Assembly (NCBI RefSeq): GCF_030811455.1
Contig: NZ_JAUSQU010000001.1
Coordinates: 8,680,001 to 8,744,000, forward strand
DNA from: Streptosporangium lutulentum
Lineage (GTDB): Bacteria; Actinomycetota; Actinomycetes; Streptosporangiales; Streptosporangiaceae
Length of the DNA: 64,000 nucleotides
Direction of reading: 5' to 3'
The notes beneath the pieces were generated by a model that ran no database searches, had not been told where the DNA came from, and saw only the letters and a program-made list of their open reading frames with translations. Position numbers and translations under genes: made by a program. This document shows positions 9,401-16,846 of this stretch, piece after piece. The stretch's first letter is position 1. Each line of letters opens with the position of its first letter.

Positions 9401-9571
9401 TCATGGGAGCAGATCGAGACCGCGGCCGACGGCACCGCCGTCTGGACCGCTTCCCGGGTCTTCAACACCGGCGACGTCGTCACGTACAAGAACAAGAAGT
9501 ACAAGGCACAGTGGTGGACCCGTAACCAGGTCCCCGGCCAGCCCTTCGGCCCCTGGCAGCCCGTCGACTGA
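6446..9571 (+). CDS. Large secreted multidomain nuclease (ExeM/NucH-like) with two chitin-binding-like domains
   Basis: TTG at 6446 is taken as start because GGAGGT lies seven bases upstream and a signal peptide follows (RR, hydrophobic core, cut near IPASADS); this gives 1041 residues. Domains in order: lamin-tail domain (about 33-175), Ig-like putative-interaction repeat (about 212-300, GLPAGLTLSSDGTVSGTPTS), an OB-fold region (about 310-420), and an endonuclease/exonuclease/phosphatase catalytic domain (about 580-930). The catalytic domain shows TFNVENY, SLEEIEN, NHLKSKG, LLGDFNAYT and SDHDPVI, which supply the metal and active-site residues. Two carbohydrate-binding repeats (about 945-1041) each have the aromatic pattern AW/VW...VYNTGD...W. 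It should degrade extracellular DNA while bound to chitin-like or cell-wall glycan. A strong terminator follows. Confidence 0.9.
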   Translation: MSAPLFRRVIIAALTLSTAGVACSSYAIPASADSTGTGLVISEAYVNGGSSGASYLNKFVELYNPTPNAISLTGDTLQYRAPTSTGVPGGSQVFALSGTVAGHGHLLIQLPGNNASTNPGAPLPTPDLSTGGSVNPGAGGGTLFIAASTSGVLPTDSTVIDKIGWGTSNSPEANAPTGNSLILSYQRDAAGADTDDNAADFHVAAPTPQNAASDAGNPGDGTGTITITDPGSQSATSGTAITPLTLRASGGTAPYTWTATGLPAGLTLSSDGTVSGTPTSAGTASVTVTATDSTGATGSATFRFQVAGDGSTIVPIASIQGTNTDTSPYKGQTVTTEGVVTAVYATGGFNGFFLETGGAGKHDKTPGASDAVFVFGAGSAGQVSIGESVRVTGEVTEYQGETEIQSPTVTKLAKALPAVVSGQIPWSDLTTDAAKEAHEGELIAPQGTFTVSDNYDANYYGSFTLAAGEKPLRQPTDAGTAGSAAAKAAAADNAARMVTLDDGSSANYSTSASRDIPLPWLTTTNPVTVGSKVTFHEPVILEYRFSLWNFQPRQQVTDNGAKVATFSDLRTGNQQPASVGGGVRLATFNVENYFPMTGEDYVAKGLGKCTYYTDRQGNRIAVNTCTGTDGGSGPRGAADQANFARQQSKIVTGINRLGASVVSLEEIENSVKFGEPRDTALAGLVDALNAAAGSKVWAYAPSPSADKLPPLSQQDVIRTAFIYKPADVALVGPSTVLTGSSGPGQPFSIARQPLSQGFKKAGATDKDAFLVVANHLKSKGAGTPLYDGDAEDTSSPDVNQGAFNATRVRQAQAVSAFASQTAAGLGTDRIFLLGDFNAYTHEDPMQVLYTDGYTDLGSAFDPSEATYSFNGLQGSLDHVLANPAAKAMVTGADVWQINAQEAGAYNYSRYNYNATQLFNGTDPFAASDHDPVIVGLNLPATPVTPSAPAWNASKVYNTGDTVTYQGSTWRAMWWTQNQKPGDPNGSWEQIETAADGTAVWTASRVFNTGDVVTYKNKKYKAQWWTRNQVPGQPFGPWQPVD

Positions 9572-9590
9572 CCAGAGACCGAATGAAGAT

Positions 9591-9624
9591 GGGGCCGCCT
9601 TCGACACAGATCGAAGGCGGCCCC
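9591..9624 (+). terminator. Intrinsic terminator of the nuclease gene
   Basis: A perfect 14-bp stem (9591-9604 with 9611-9624) closes a CACAGA loop and is followed by CTTCG. It lies 19 bp after the nuclease stop codon. Confidence 0.85.
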
Positions 9625-9669
9625 TTCGCGTACCGGACTGACCGTGAACACCTGCTGTGGAAATCAGGT

Positions 9670-9701
9670 CGCCCGGGCCAACTCCAGAGTTGGCCCGGGC
9701 G
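9670..9701 (-). terminator. Hairpin terminator between convergent genes
   Basis: Fifteen-base complementary arms (9670-9684 and 9687-9701) form a near-perfect stem-loop just beyond the 3' end of the minus-strand membrane-protein gene, which stops at 9723. With the hairpin at 9591 it insulates two convergent genes and could act in both directions. Confidence 0.75.
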
Positions 9702-9722
9702 GTACCGGTGGACGCGCTTCGC

Positions 9723-10352
9723 TCAGGTCGTGGCGACGGCACGCGCGCCCTCGGTGGAGTGCGGCGCGGCCGCACCGCGGATATCCCGTCGAGCAACCGG
9801 GCGGTCCTTGCGGAAGTAGGCGCGGGCGGACGGGAGCAGGAGCAGGACGATGACCGCGATCGAGACCAGCGGCGTGAAGATGAGACGGCCGTCGGAGACG
9901 GCCGGCAGCCAGGCCGGGTAGGCGCGGTCGCCGGCGTCGAGGATGGCCTGGGCGTCGGCGCCGCTGCCGAGTATGGACTGGAGGTACGCCACCTTGGAGG
10001 TCTGGCTGATGAAGATGAAGACATCGAGGGCCAGGAAGATCGGCTGGATGATCAGGGTGAGGATCCGGCCGGAGCGCTTGCCCGCGAGGTTGCGCCAGGC
10101 CAGGATCGCGGCGATCACGGCGGTGCCGACGGGCAGCACCAGCGCGTAGCCGCCCTCGTCGAAGTGGAGGTTGTTCTCGGCCAGGAGAGAGGGCGACAGG
10201 CCCTGCCTGGCGAGCTCGGCCTCGGCCGCGGCTTGGACGTCGGCGCCGAAGATGAGCCCGGCGACCGGAGCGATCAGGAAGGCCAGGGCGAACAGCAGCT
10301 GGAGCATGCCGGCGACGGTGACGGTACGGGGGCGGGTCTTGGTGATTTCCAT
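9723..10352 (-). CDS. Hypothetical four-helix membrane protein
   Basis: A 209-residue protein with four predicted membrane helices at about residues 13-35, 68-85, 100-118 and 160-178. A 30-residue extracytoplasmic loop follows helix 1 and a basic, Ala-rich tail ends the protein. I do not recognise a named family. The start ATG at 10352 has no Shine-Dalgarno sequence. The predicted -10 element ends only six bases upstream, so the mRNA is probably leaderless. Its promoter carries the same heptad array as the DrrAB-type exporter promoter, which suggests control by the divergently encoded AfsR/SARP protein and a shared role with the exporter. Confidence 0.7.
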   Translation of the reverse strand: MEITKTRPRTVTVAGMLQLLFALAFLIAPVAGLIFGADVQAAAEAELARQGLSPSLLAENNLHFDEGGYALVLPVGTAVIAAILAWRNLAGKRSGRILTLIIQPIFLALDVFIFISQTSKVAYLQSILGSGADAQAILDAGDRAYPAWLPAVSDGRLIFTPLVSIAVIVLLLLPSARAYFRKDRPVARRDIRGAAAPHSTEGARAVATT

Positions 10353-10357
10353 GCCAC

Positions 10358-10423
10358 AGACGATCGCGCCCTCCGCTGACAGGGCGCTTCCACCGGGCTG
10401 ATCCGGGCTGATCCGCGCTGACA
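10358..10423 (-). promoter_or_regulatory. SARP-type operator array and promoter, membrane-protein side
   Basis: Five 7-bp direct repeats lie at 10375 (GCTGACA), 10386 (GCTTCCA), 10397 (GCTGATC), 10407 (GCTGATC) and 10417 (GCTGACA), spaced 11, 11, 10 and 10 bp. Read on the minus strand, the last repeat is followed by 10 bp and then ATCGTCT (10364-10358), a likely -10 region just before the ATG at 10352. Helically phased heptads next to a -10 box are the known layout of AfsR/SARP binding sites. The same arrangement recurs at 15328-15383. Confidence 0.7.
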
Positions 10424-10465
10424 GGGGCGGTGAGCCGTCAGCCGGGCGTCTGGGAAGCTGATCAG

Positions 10466-13400
10466 GTGCGAATTGTGGTGCTTGGTCCGGTCAAGGCATA
10501 TTCGGGAGACGCCGAACCCGTCGAGATCAGCGGTACGCGGTTGCGTATGCTGCTGGCCAGGCTCGTCATGGATCCGGGCCGCCCCGTTTCGGCCGAGACC
10601 CTGATCGACGACCTTTGGGGCGAGCAGGCACCCGCGGGAGCGGCCAGTGCGCTGCAGGGACTGGTGTCCCGGTTGCGCAAGGTCCTGCGTACGGCGGCGA
10701 CCTTGGACCTGGTGGCCGGCGGCTACCGGCTGTCGGTGAACGCCGAGGACGTGGACGCCTGCCAGTTCGAGGAGCTGGCCGCCCGAGGGCGGCGGGACCT
10801 GGCCGCGGGCAGGCACAAGGAGGCGGCCGCGACGCTCGGCGCGGCGCTCGGCCTGTGGCAGGGCGAGGCCCTGGCCGACGTGCTGGAAGCGCCGTTCGCC
10901 GACCACGTCGCCACCAGGCTGAACAACCTGCGCGCCGCGGCCGCCGAAGACCGCCTCGACGCCGAGCTGCACCTGGGCAGGCATGCCGAGGCGCTGACCG
11001 ACCTGGAGTCGTCGGCCGCCCGCAATCCGCTGAGCGAGCGGCTGGCCGGGCTGCGGATGCGCGCCCTGGCCGCGGCCGGCCGCCAGGGGGACGCCCTGGC
11101 GGTGTACGAGGAGATCCGGGGCAGACTCGGCGACGAGCTCGGCGTCGATCCCGCGCCCGCGTTGCAGGAGATCCACCTCGCGCTGCTGCGCGGCGAGATG
11201 GAGCGGCCCATGACCCGGGCGGAGGCCGCGCCGAGCCGCCTGCCCGCCCAGCTCACCAGTTTCGTGGGCAGGGAGGCGGAGCTGGCGCGGCTGGCCGGAC
11301 TGCTGTCCACCGGCCGCCTGGTCACCATCGTCGGCCCCGGCGGCGCGGGCAAGACCCGGCTGTCACTGGAGGCCGTGGCCAGGGATCCGGCCTACCGGCT
11401 CGGCCGCGTGTGGTTCGTCTCGCTGGCCGGCGTGAGCGTGCCCGACCAGCTCGCCGACGCGGTGCTGGGAGCACTCAAATCCTCCGACGGCCGCCTGTAC
11501 GAGGCCGGCAGGTCCGCGCCGCTCGACCGGGTGAGCGAGCTGCTCGACGTCGGCGACGCCGTACTGCTGCTGGACAACTGCGAGCACCTGGTGGAGGCCG
11601 CCGCCGAGCTGGCCGACCAGTTGCTGGTACGGCTGCCGCAGCTCAGGGTCCTCGCCACCAGCCGGGAACCGCTGGCGATCACCGGTGAGGCGCTGTGTCA
11701 CCTGGGTTCGCTGGAGGTGCCGAGAGACTCGGCGGAGGCGGCCGAGGCGGAGGCCGTACGCCTCTTCGTCGACAGGGCGGTGAGTGTCCGGCCGGGATTC
11801 GCTTTAGAGGAATCCACGGTCGAGGCCGTGGTGGAGATCTGCTGGCGGCTGGACGGCATGCCGCTGGCGCTGGAGCTGGCGGCGGCCAAGCTGCGCTCGA
11901 TGAGCGTGGACCAGATCGTCCGCCGCCTGGATGACCGGTTCCGGCTGCTCACCTCGGGCAGCAGGTCCGCGCTGCCGCGCCAGCGCACCCTTCTCGCGAT
12001 GGTCGAGTGGAGCTGGGACCTGCTGGAGGAGCCGGAACGAGCGCTGTCGAGGCGCCTGGCGGCCTTCCCCGGCGGGGCGACCCTGCCCGCGCTGGAAGCC
12101 GTCTGCCCTGATGCGTCGCTGCCGGCCGGCGACATCGTCTACGTGCTCGGTTCTCTGGTCGAGAAGTCCATCGTCCACCAGTCCGGCGACCGGTACCGGA
12201 TGCTGGAGACGATCCGCGCCTACGCGTCGGGCAGGCTCGCCGAGTCCGATGACGACATCGGCGGGCCGTTCTCCGGCTACTTCCTCGCACTGGCCGAGGA
12301 GCACGAGCCGCTGCTGCGGACCAGGGACCAGCTGGCGGCGATCGCCGTCTTCGACGCCGAGTACGACAACCTGGTGCACGCGCTGCGCCAGGCGGTGGAC
12401 GTCGGCGACGAGGCGACGGCCTCCCGGTTCGTCGGCGCGATGTTCTGGTACTGGGGCGTCAGCGGCATGAGCACCCAGTTCGAAACCTACCTCCGGTACG
12501 GCGGAGTGCTACCCGGGCAGGCCAGGGCGGCCTTCGGCGTGGTGAGGGCGAGCATGGACGCCGACTCGGCCGGCGCGCGGGAGTTCCATCCGGCCAGGCC
12601 GCTGATGCGGATGGCGCAGCTGGCCTTCCCCGCCGAGGAGTCCAGCCTGGAGGAGGCGCTGGCCTCGCCCGACCCCTGGGTGCGGGCCGGCGCGCACTGG
12701 GCCGAGGATTTCCTCCTGACCGAGCAGGGCGATCTGAGCTCCGGGGCCTCCTCCCGGGAGGCGGCACTGCGCGGCTTCGAGGAGGTAGGCGATCGCTGGG
12801 GCCTGGTGATCAGTCTGCTGCCGCTGGGCCGCGACCACTCCTTACGCGGCGAGTACGGCCAGGCCATCGCCACCTTCGAGCGTGCCGTGGCTCTCAGCTC
12901 CGAGCTGGGCGCCGAGGACTACCTCTACCTCAGCCGGGCCAGACTCGCCCGCGAACGCAGGCGCAGCGGCGACCTGGACGGCGCGCTGCGCGACATCCAG
13001 GCGGCGCACCGCCGGGCCAGGGAGCGTGGCCACCGCCGTATGGAGGTGAACATCCTGGTCGGCCTGGCCAACGTCCACCGCCTCTCCGGCGACCTGGTGC
13101 GGGCCGACCAGATCCTGGACGACCTGGAGGCCCTGGTCCAGCGCCGCGCCATCCCCGAAGAACTGGCCGGAGACCTGATCGTGAGCACCCGCCTGGAGAA
13201 CCGGCTCATGGAGGGCGACGCCGTGCAGGCAAGGAAGCTGATGCCGGACGCCGTCGGCTCCCTGATCACCCAGGGCTACAGCGCCGGCCTGGCCTGGGCC
13301 GCCGAACTGCTGGCCGGGTTGCGGGCGCTGGAGGACGACCCGTCGGGCGCGGCCACCGCGCTCGGCATGAGCCAGGTGATCCGCGGCGAGTTCGACCACG

Positions 13401-13543
13401 GCGAGCCCGAGCTGCGCGCCCTGGTCGAGCGGCTCACCGCGCGACTGGGTGAAGACGGCTACGCCCAGGCGTATCACCTGGGCGCGGAGACGCCGCGTAA
13501 GGACGCGATCGACCGGCTGGCCGGTCACGTCCTGGCGGGCTAG
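10466..13543 (+). CDS. AfsR/SARP-family transcriptional activator with NB-ARC ATPase and TPR region
   Basis: A 1025-residue large SARP. GTG at 10466 is chosen because the DNA-binding domain starts there (RIVVLGPVKAYSG) with GGAAG nine bases upstream. Domains: OmpR-type winged helix (about 1-85), bacterial transcriptional activation domain (about 90-240), NB-ARC-type ATPase from about 270 with P-loop GPGGAGKT (near 290) and Walker B VLLLDNCEH (near 366), then a TPR-like helical C-terminus. Large SARPs oligomerise with ATP and activate promoters bearing helically phased heptads. It is divergent from the membrane-protein gene and convergent with the exporter genes; its TAG interlocks with the permease stop across the palindrome CTAG. 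The two flanking promoters with heptad arrays are its probable targets. Confidence 0.9.
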   Translation: MRIVVLGPVKAYSGDAEPVEISGTRLRMLLARLVMDPGRPVSAETLIDDLWGEQAPAGAASALQGLVSRLRKVLRTAATLDLVAGGYRLSVNAEDVDACQFEELAARGRRDLAAGRHKEAAATLGAALGLWQGEALADVLEAPFADHVATRLNNLRAAAAEDRLDAELHLGRHAEALTDLESSAARNPLSERLAGLRMRALAAAGRQGDALAVYEEIRGRLGDELGVDPAPALQEIHLALLRGEMERPMTRAEAAPSRLPAQLTSFVGREAELARLAGLLSTGRLVTIVGPGGAGKTRLSLEAVARDPAYRLGRVWFVSLAGVSVPDQLADAVLGALKSSDGRLYEAGRSAPLDRVSELLDVGDAVLLLDNCEHLVEAAAELADQLLVRLPQLRVLATSREPLAITGEALCHLGSLEVPRDSAEAAEAEAVRLFVDRAVSVRPGFALEESTVEAVVEICWRLDGMPLALELAAAKLRSMSVDQIVRRLDDRFRLLTSGSRSALPRQRTLLAMVEWSWDLLEEPERALSRRLAAFPGGATLPALEAVCPDASLPAGDIVYVLGSLVEKSIVHQSGDRYRMLETIRAYASGRLAESDDDIGGPFSGYFLALAEEHEPLLRTRDQLAAIAVFDAEYDNLVHALRQAVDVGDEATASRFVGAMFWYWGVSGMSTQFETYLRYGGVLPGQARAAFGVVRASMDADSAGAREFHPARPLMRMAQLAFPAEESSLEEALASPDPWVRAGAHWAEDFLLTEQGDLSSGASSREAALRGFEEVGDRWGLVISLLPLGRDHSLRGEYGQAIATFERAVALSSELGAEDYLYLSRARLARERRRSGDLDGALRDIQAAHRRARERGHRRMEVNILVGLANVHRLSGDLVRADQILDDLEALVQRRAIPEELAGDLIVSTRLENRLMEGDAVQARKLMPDAVGSLITQGYSAGLAWAAELLAGLRALEDDPSGAATALGMSQVIRGEFDHGEPELRALVERLTARLGEDGYAQAYHLGAETPRKDAIDRLAGHVLAG

Positions 13544-14340
13544 GCGGCGTTCTTGCGGTAGGCCCGCATGGCCAGGGGGAAGAAGATCACGATCGCACCG
13601 GCCATCCAGGCCAGGCCGCCCAGCAGAGGCCCGGCGACCGCGCCGCCGTTCAGCAGACCGCGCATGGCGTCGGACATCAGGCTGACCGGGTTGACGTCGG
13701 ACCAGACCCGCAGCCAGCCGGGCATGGTCTGGGTCGGGATGAACACATTGCTGGCGAAGGTGAGCGGCAGGATCAGGATGGTCGTCAGGCCGGTCACCGA
13801 CCCGGGCGTCTTGACCAGCATGCCGATGTAGACCGACAGCCAGGAGAAGCTCAGCCCGAAGGCCAGCAGCAGCCCCACACCCGCCAGAGCGGCGACCGGG
13901 CCGGTCTGGATGCGATAGCCCATGACCACCGCCAGGCCCAGGAGGACGGCCAGCGACACCACGTAACGCACGAGGTCGGCCAGTACGGCGCCGATCAGCG
14001 GCGCGGAGCGCGCGACCGGCATGCTGCGGAAGCGGTCGAAGACCCCGGTGCTCGTGTCGGCGTTGAGCGAGACGCCGATGCCGACACTGGCCTGCAAGAC
14101 CGTCATCACCATGATGCCGGGCACGATCGCCTGCACGTAGCCGTCGAGGTCGCCGCCCGCGATCGCGCCGCCGAACAGGTAGACGAACATCAGCAGGAAC
14201 ACCACCGGCGTCAGGATGACGTCCACGAGCTGCACGGGGGACTTGCGCAGCTTGGCGACACCGCGTCCGGCCAGGGCCAGGCTGTGTCGGACGGCCTGCG
14301 CAGGGCTCACCTGGATCGGGGCGAAACCGGTCGTGCTCAT
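13540..14340 (-). CDS. ABC-2 type permease, DrrB-like
   Basis: A 266-residue integral membrane protein with six predicted helices and the ABC-2 signature region (the VNPVSLMSDAMRGLLNGG stretch near residue 225). It is the membrane half of a daunorubicin-resistance-type exporter. Its ATG overlaps the stop codon of the upstream ATPase gene (ATGA, 14340-14337), so the pair is translationally coupled. Its own stop overlaps the SARP gene stop. DrrAB-type exporters remove hydrophobic drugs or lipids; the cargo is not visible here. Confidence 0.9.
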   Translation of the reverse strand: MSTTGFAPIQVSPAQAVRHSLALAGRGVAKLRKSPVQLVDVILTPVVFLLMFVYLFGGAIAGGDLDGYVQAIVPGIMVMTVLQASVGIGVSLNADTSTGVFDRFRSMPVARSAPLIGAVLADLVRYVVSLAVLLGLAVVMGYRIQTGPVAALAGVGLLLAFGLSFSWLSVYIGMLVKTPGSVTGLTTILILPLTFASNVFIPTQTMPGWLRVWSDVNPVSLMSDAMRGLLNGGAVAGPLLGGLAWMAGAIVIFFPLAMRAYRKNAA

Positions 14341-15290
14341 GCTGCGTTCCTCTCGGTGGCGGCGTTGTGTCCGGTGAGCGCCAGGAAGACCTCGTCCAGG
14401 CTGGGCAGGCGCAGGCCCAGCTCGTCGGTGGGGATGCCGGACAGGTCGAGTCTTCTGGCCAGGGCGGAGACCAGCAGGGGATCGGCGGCCGGCGCACTCA
14501 GCAGGCCGGTGTTCTCATCGCGGTTCGGTGTGCTGCCGGTGAGCTCGGCCAGGATGCGGCCGACCGCGTCCATGTCGGTGGCCAGGGTCGGGCGTACGTG
14601 CATGATCTGCCCGCCGATCTGGCGCTTCAGCTCGCCCGGCCGCCCTTCGGCGACCACCTTGCCGCGGTCGATCACGGTGATCCGGTCGGCGAGCTGGTCG
14701 GCCTCCTCCAGGTACTGCGTGGTGAGCAGGACCGTGGTGCCATCGGACACCAGGGCGCGCACCACGTCCCAGAGCCCGTTGCGGGTGTGCGGGTCCAGGC
14801 CGGTGGTCGGCTCGTCCAGGAACAGGATCCGTGGACGTCCGACCAGGCTCGCCGCCAGGTCCAGCCTGCGCCGCATGCCGCCGGAGAAGCTGCTGATCGG
14901 CCGGCCGGCGGCTTCGGTGAGCTCGAAGCGCTCCAGCAGTTCGGCGGCCCGCGCCTTGGCCTCACGCTTGGACAGGTTGAGCAGGCGGCCCAGCAGGATC
15001 AAATTCTCGAGGCCGGACAGGCCCTCGTCCACCGAGGCGTACTGCCCGGTGAGGCCGATGAGGCCGCGTACCCGCACCGGGTCCCGCACCACGTCGTGGC
15101 CGCCGACCACGGCCCGGCCGCCGTCGGGCCGCATCAGTGTCGCCAGGATCCGCACGGCGGTGGTCTTGCCGGCCCCGTTCGGTCCGAGCACCGCCACCAC
15201 CCTGCCCGCCTGGACCTCCAGATCGACCCCGTCCAGCGCAACCATGTCGCCGTACCGTTTGACCAGCCCTTCGGCTCGAATCGCTTCCAT
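14337..15290 (-). CDS. ABC transporter ATP-binding protein, DrrA-like
   Basis: A 317-residue ATPase. The ATG at 15290 is chosen because AGGAGAGG lies just upstream and the domain begins there (MEAIRAEGLVKRYGD). It shows Walker A GPNGAGKTT, signature SSFSGGMRRRLDLA, Walker B ILFLDEPTTGLDP, and the drug-exporter C-terminal extension ending in SLDEVFLALTGH, which is typical of DrrA. First gene of a two-gene operon with the permease. The predicted start of transcription is about 30 bp upstream, directly below a SARP-type heptad array. Confidence 0.93.
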   Translation of the reverse strand: MEAIRAEGLVKRYGDMVALDGVDLEVQAGRVVAVLGPNGAGKTTAVRILATLMRPDGGRAVVGGHDVVRDPVRVRGLIGLTGQYASVDEGLSGLENLILLGRLLNLSKREAKARAAELLERFELTEAAGRPISSFSGGMRRRLDLAASLVGRPRILFLDEPTTGLDPHTRNGLWDVVRALVSDGTTVLLTTQYLEEADQLADRITVIDRGKVVAEGRPGELKRQIGGQIMHVRPTLATDMDAVGRILAELTGSTPNRDENTGLLSAPAADPLLVSALARRLDLSGIPTDELGLRLPSLDEVFLALTGHNAATERNAA

Positions 15291-15327
15291 AGCCTCTCCT
15301 CGTCGCCCTTGTCGCTCCCGATGGGGA

Positions 15328-15383
15328 AGACGATGCCGGAGGCCGCTGACACGTGGCTCACAGCGCGCTAACACCGGCTGACA
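15328..15383 (-). promoter_or_regulatory. SARP-type operator array and promoter, exporter operon
   Basis: Four direct repeats lie at 15345 (GCTGACA), 15356 (GCTCACA), 15367 (GCTAACA) and 15377 (GCTGACA), spaced 11, 11 and 10 bp. On the minus strand the last repeat is followed by exactly 10 bp and then ATCGTCT (15334-15328), identical in sequence and spacing to the element at 10358-10423. The ATPase start codon is 38 bp further on. Confidence 0.72.
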
Positions 15384-15462
15384 GCCGCGCGCGGGTCGGA
15401 CTCCGGAGCACATGCGCCATCCTGAGACACGCACATCCCATCGCCCGCTGGAGGAGTCACCG

Positions 15463-15810
15463 ATGTCAGTACGTCGAATCGTCCCCAACATTGAGTCCGA
15501 AGCCCTGGAGGAGAGCGCGGAGTTCTACGGCCTCCTGGGCCTGGAGGAGGTCATGAACCACGGCTGGATCATGACCCTCGCCTCTCCGTCCGCTCCCACG
15601 GTGCAGGTCAGCGTCATGACCGGCGACAAGACGGCACCCGTCACCTCGGACATGAGCATCGAGGTGGATGATGTGGACGCCGCCTATGCGGCCATGTGCG
15701 ACAGCGGTGCCGAGATCGTGCATCCGTTGCAGGACGAGGAGTGGGGCGTCCGCCGGTTCTTCGTCCGCGACCCGAACGGCCGTGTGGTCAACGTCCTGGG
15801 GCACCGCTGA
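15463..15810 (+). CDS. VOC-superfamily (glyoxalase/bleomycin-resistance-like) protein
   Basis: A 115-residue single VOC module. The ATG at 15463 has GGAGGAG about nine bases upstream, and the fold starts at once (VRRIVPNIESEALEESAEFY). The C-terminal half shows the typical FFVRDPNGRVVNVLGH ending with the family's metal-ligand region. Single-module VOC proteins act as dimers, sequestering or modifying small molecules. It is divergent from the exporter operon and may share its heptad-array region, so a role in the same resistance response is plausible but unproven. Confidence 0.8.
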   Translation: MSVRRIVPNIESEALEESAEFYGLLGLEEVMNHGWIMTLASPSAPTVQVSVMTGDKTAPVTSDMSIEVDDVDAAYAAMCDSGAEIVHPLQDEEWGVRRFFVRDPNGRVVNVLGHR

Positions 15811-16066
15811 CCTCGGAGATTCGATGACGGCGGTAGCGGTCGATGTACGGCACGGACACCGAGAGGCTGTTCGTGCCGCACGAGCTCGGGCTCGGTGACC
15901 CCGGGTGAGCCCAGCCGGTTTCAGTCGCGAGGTGTTCGGGGTCGTCCCCGTACGCACGCTCAACGGCTGTCGGGCCCACGTGCCGCAGAAGGCCGAGCCG
16001 GGGATGAAGAGCCGCCGGCTCGGCAAGAACAAGCAGGCCGAAGATCAGTCCGCCTTGTGAGAATAT
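15811..16066. other. Intergenic stretch without a recognisable gene
   Basis: This 256-bp gap holds no reading frame with convincing family features on either strand and no clear terminator. Short frames here look like antisense noise. The promoter of the IclR pair probably lies near its right end, around the AT-richer bases before 16067. Confidence 0.4.
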
Positions 16067-16846
16067 GTGGTCATGGAGGCCGTTGACCGCCCAGGGCTGG
16101 AAATCATCTGGAAGGCCGATTCGCTCGTGCGCGTGCTCAGCCGCGACGGTGAGTCCACCGTCGCGCAGCTTGCCGAGGCCGTGAACGAGCCGTTGAGCTC
16201 CACCTACCGTTTGCTCGCCGACCTCAAGCAGATCGGCTGGGTGGAGCGGGGCTCCAAGCGCGGTCTCTACCGGCTCGGCCTCTTCTTCGTGCGTATCGGC
16301 GGGCTGGCGGAGGAGTTCGTCGACGTCCGCGAACGCGCCATCCCCCATCTTCGCGAGCTGCGCGCCGAGATAGGCGCGACGGCATACCTTTGCGTGCGCC
16401 GCGGCCTGACAGGGGTGTGTATAGAGCGACTCGAGGGTCCTGATGTCCGCGCCCTCAACTTCCGGGTCGGCGACTCCCTCATGCTCAACGTCGGGGGAGC
16501 ACCGAAGGCGCTGCTGGCCCACCTGCCGCTTGAGGAGCGGCTTTTTGTCAAAGCCGGACTCGCGGCGTTTCCCGGCGGGCCGCGGGGACCGCTCGGCAGG
16601 GATCTCGAGGACGAGATCGAACAGATCCGGGCCCGCGGTTGGGCGGAGTCCGACGGCGACGTGACGGTCGGGATCGCCGCGATCGGCGCGCCGGTCTTCA
16701 ACCACCGGGGCGAGATCGAGGCCGCGGTGTCCATCGGCGGGCTCCGCTCCCGGGTGCTCGATGTGCCAGAGAACGGGCCTCGCGTCGCCGCCTGTGCGGC
16801 AGCGGTCAGTCGATCGCTCGGCTTCGGCAGCGAGGAGGTCGTGTGA
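16067..16846 (+). CDS. IclR-family transcriptional regulator (first of a tandem pair)
   Basis: About 259 residues with the full two-domain IclR layout. A winged helix at about 15-75 (VAQLAEAVNEPLSSTYRLLA) precedes a GAF-like effector domain with GLTGVCIERLEGPDVRALNF, APKALLAHLP and the family ending (VTVGIAAIGAPVFNHRGEIEAAVSIGG). The start could be GTG 16067 or ATG 16073; neither has a strong ribosome-binding site. It overlaps the next IclR gene by a GTGA. Two IclR proteins made from one transcript suggest a heteromer or control of two effectors for the catabolic genes downstream. Confidence 0.9.
   Translation: MVMEAVDRPGLEIIWKADSLVRVLSRDGESTVAQLAEAVNEPLSSTYRLLADLKQIGWVERGSKRGLYRLGLFFVRIGGLAEEFVDVRERAIPHLRELRAEIGATAYLCVRRGLTGVCIERLEGPDVRALNFRVGDSLMLNVGGAPKALLAHLPLEERLFVKAGLAAFPGGPRGPLGRDLEDEIEQIRARGWAESDGDVTVGIAAIGAPVFNHRGEIEAAVSIGGLRSRVLDVPENGPRVAACAAAVSRSLGFGSEEVV

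Noticed and set aside
15788-16705. Minus-strand frame overlapping the first IclR gene
   Set aside because: Antisense shadow; the short VPYIDRYRRHR end looked transposase-like but has no supporting context.
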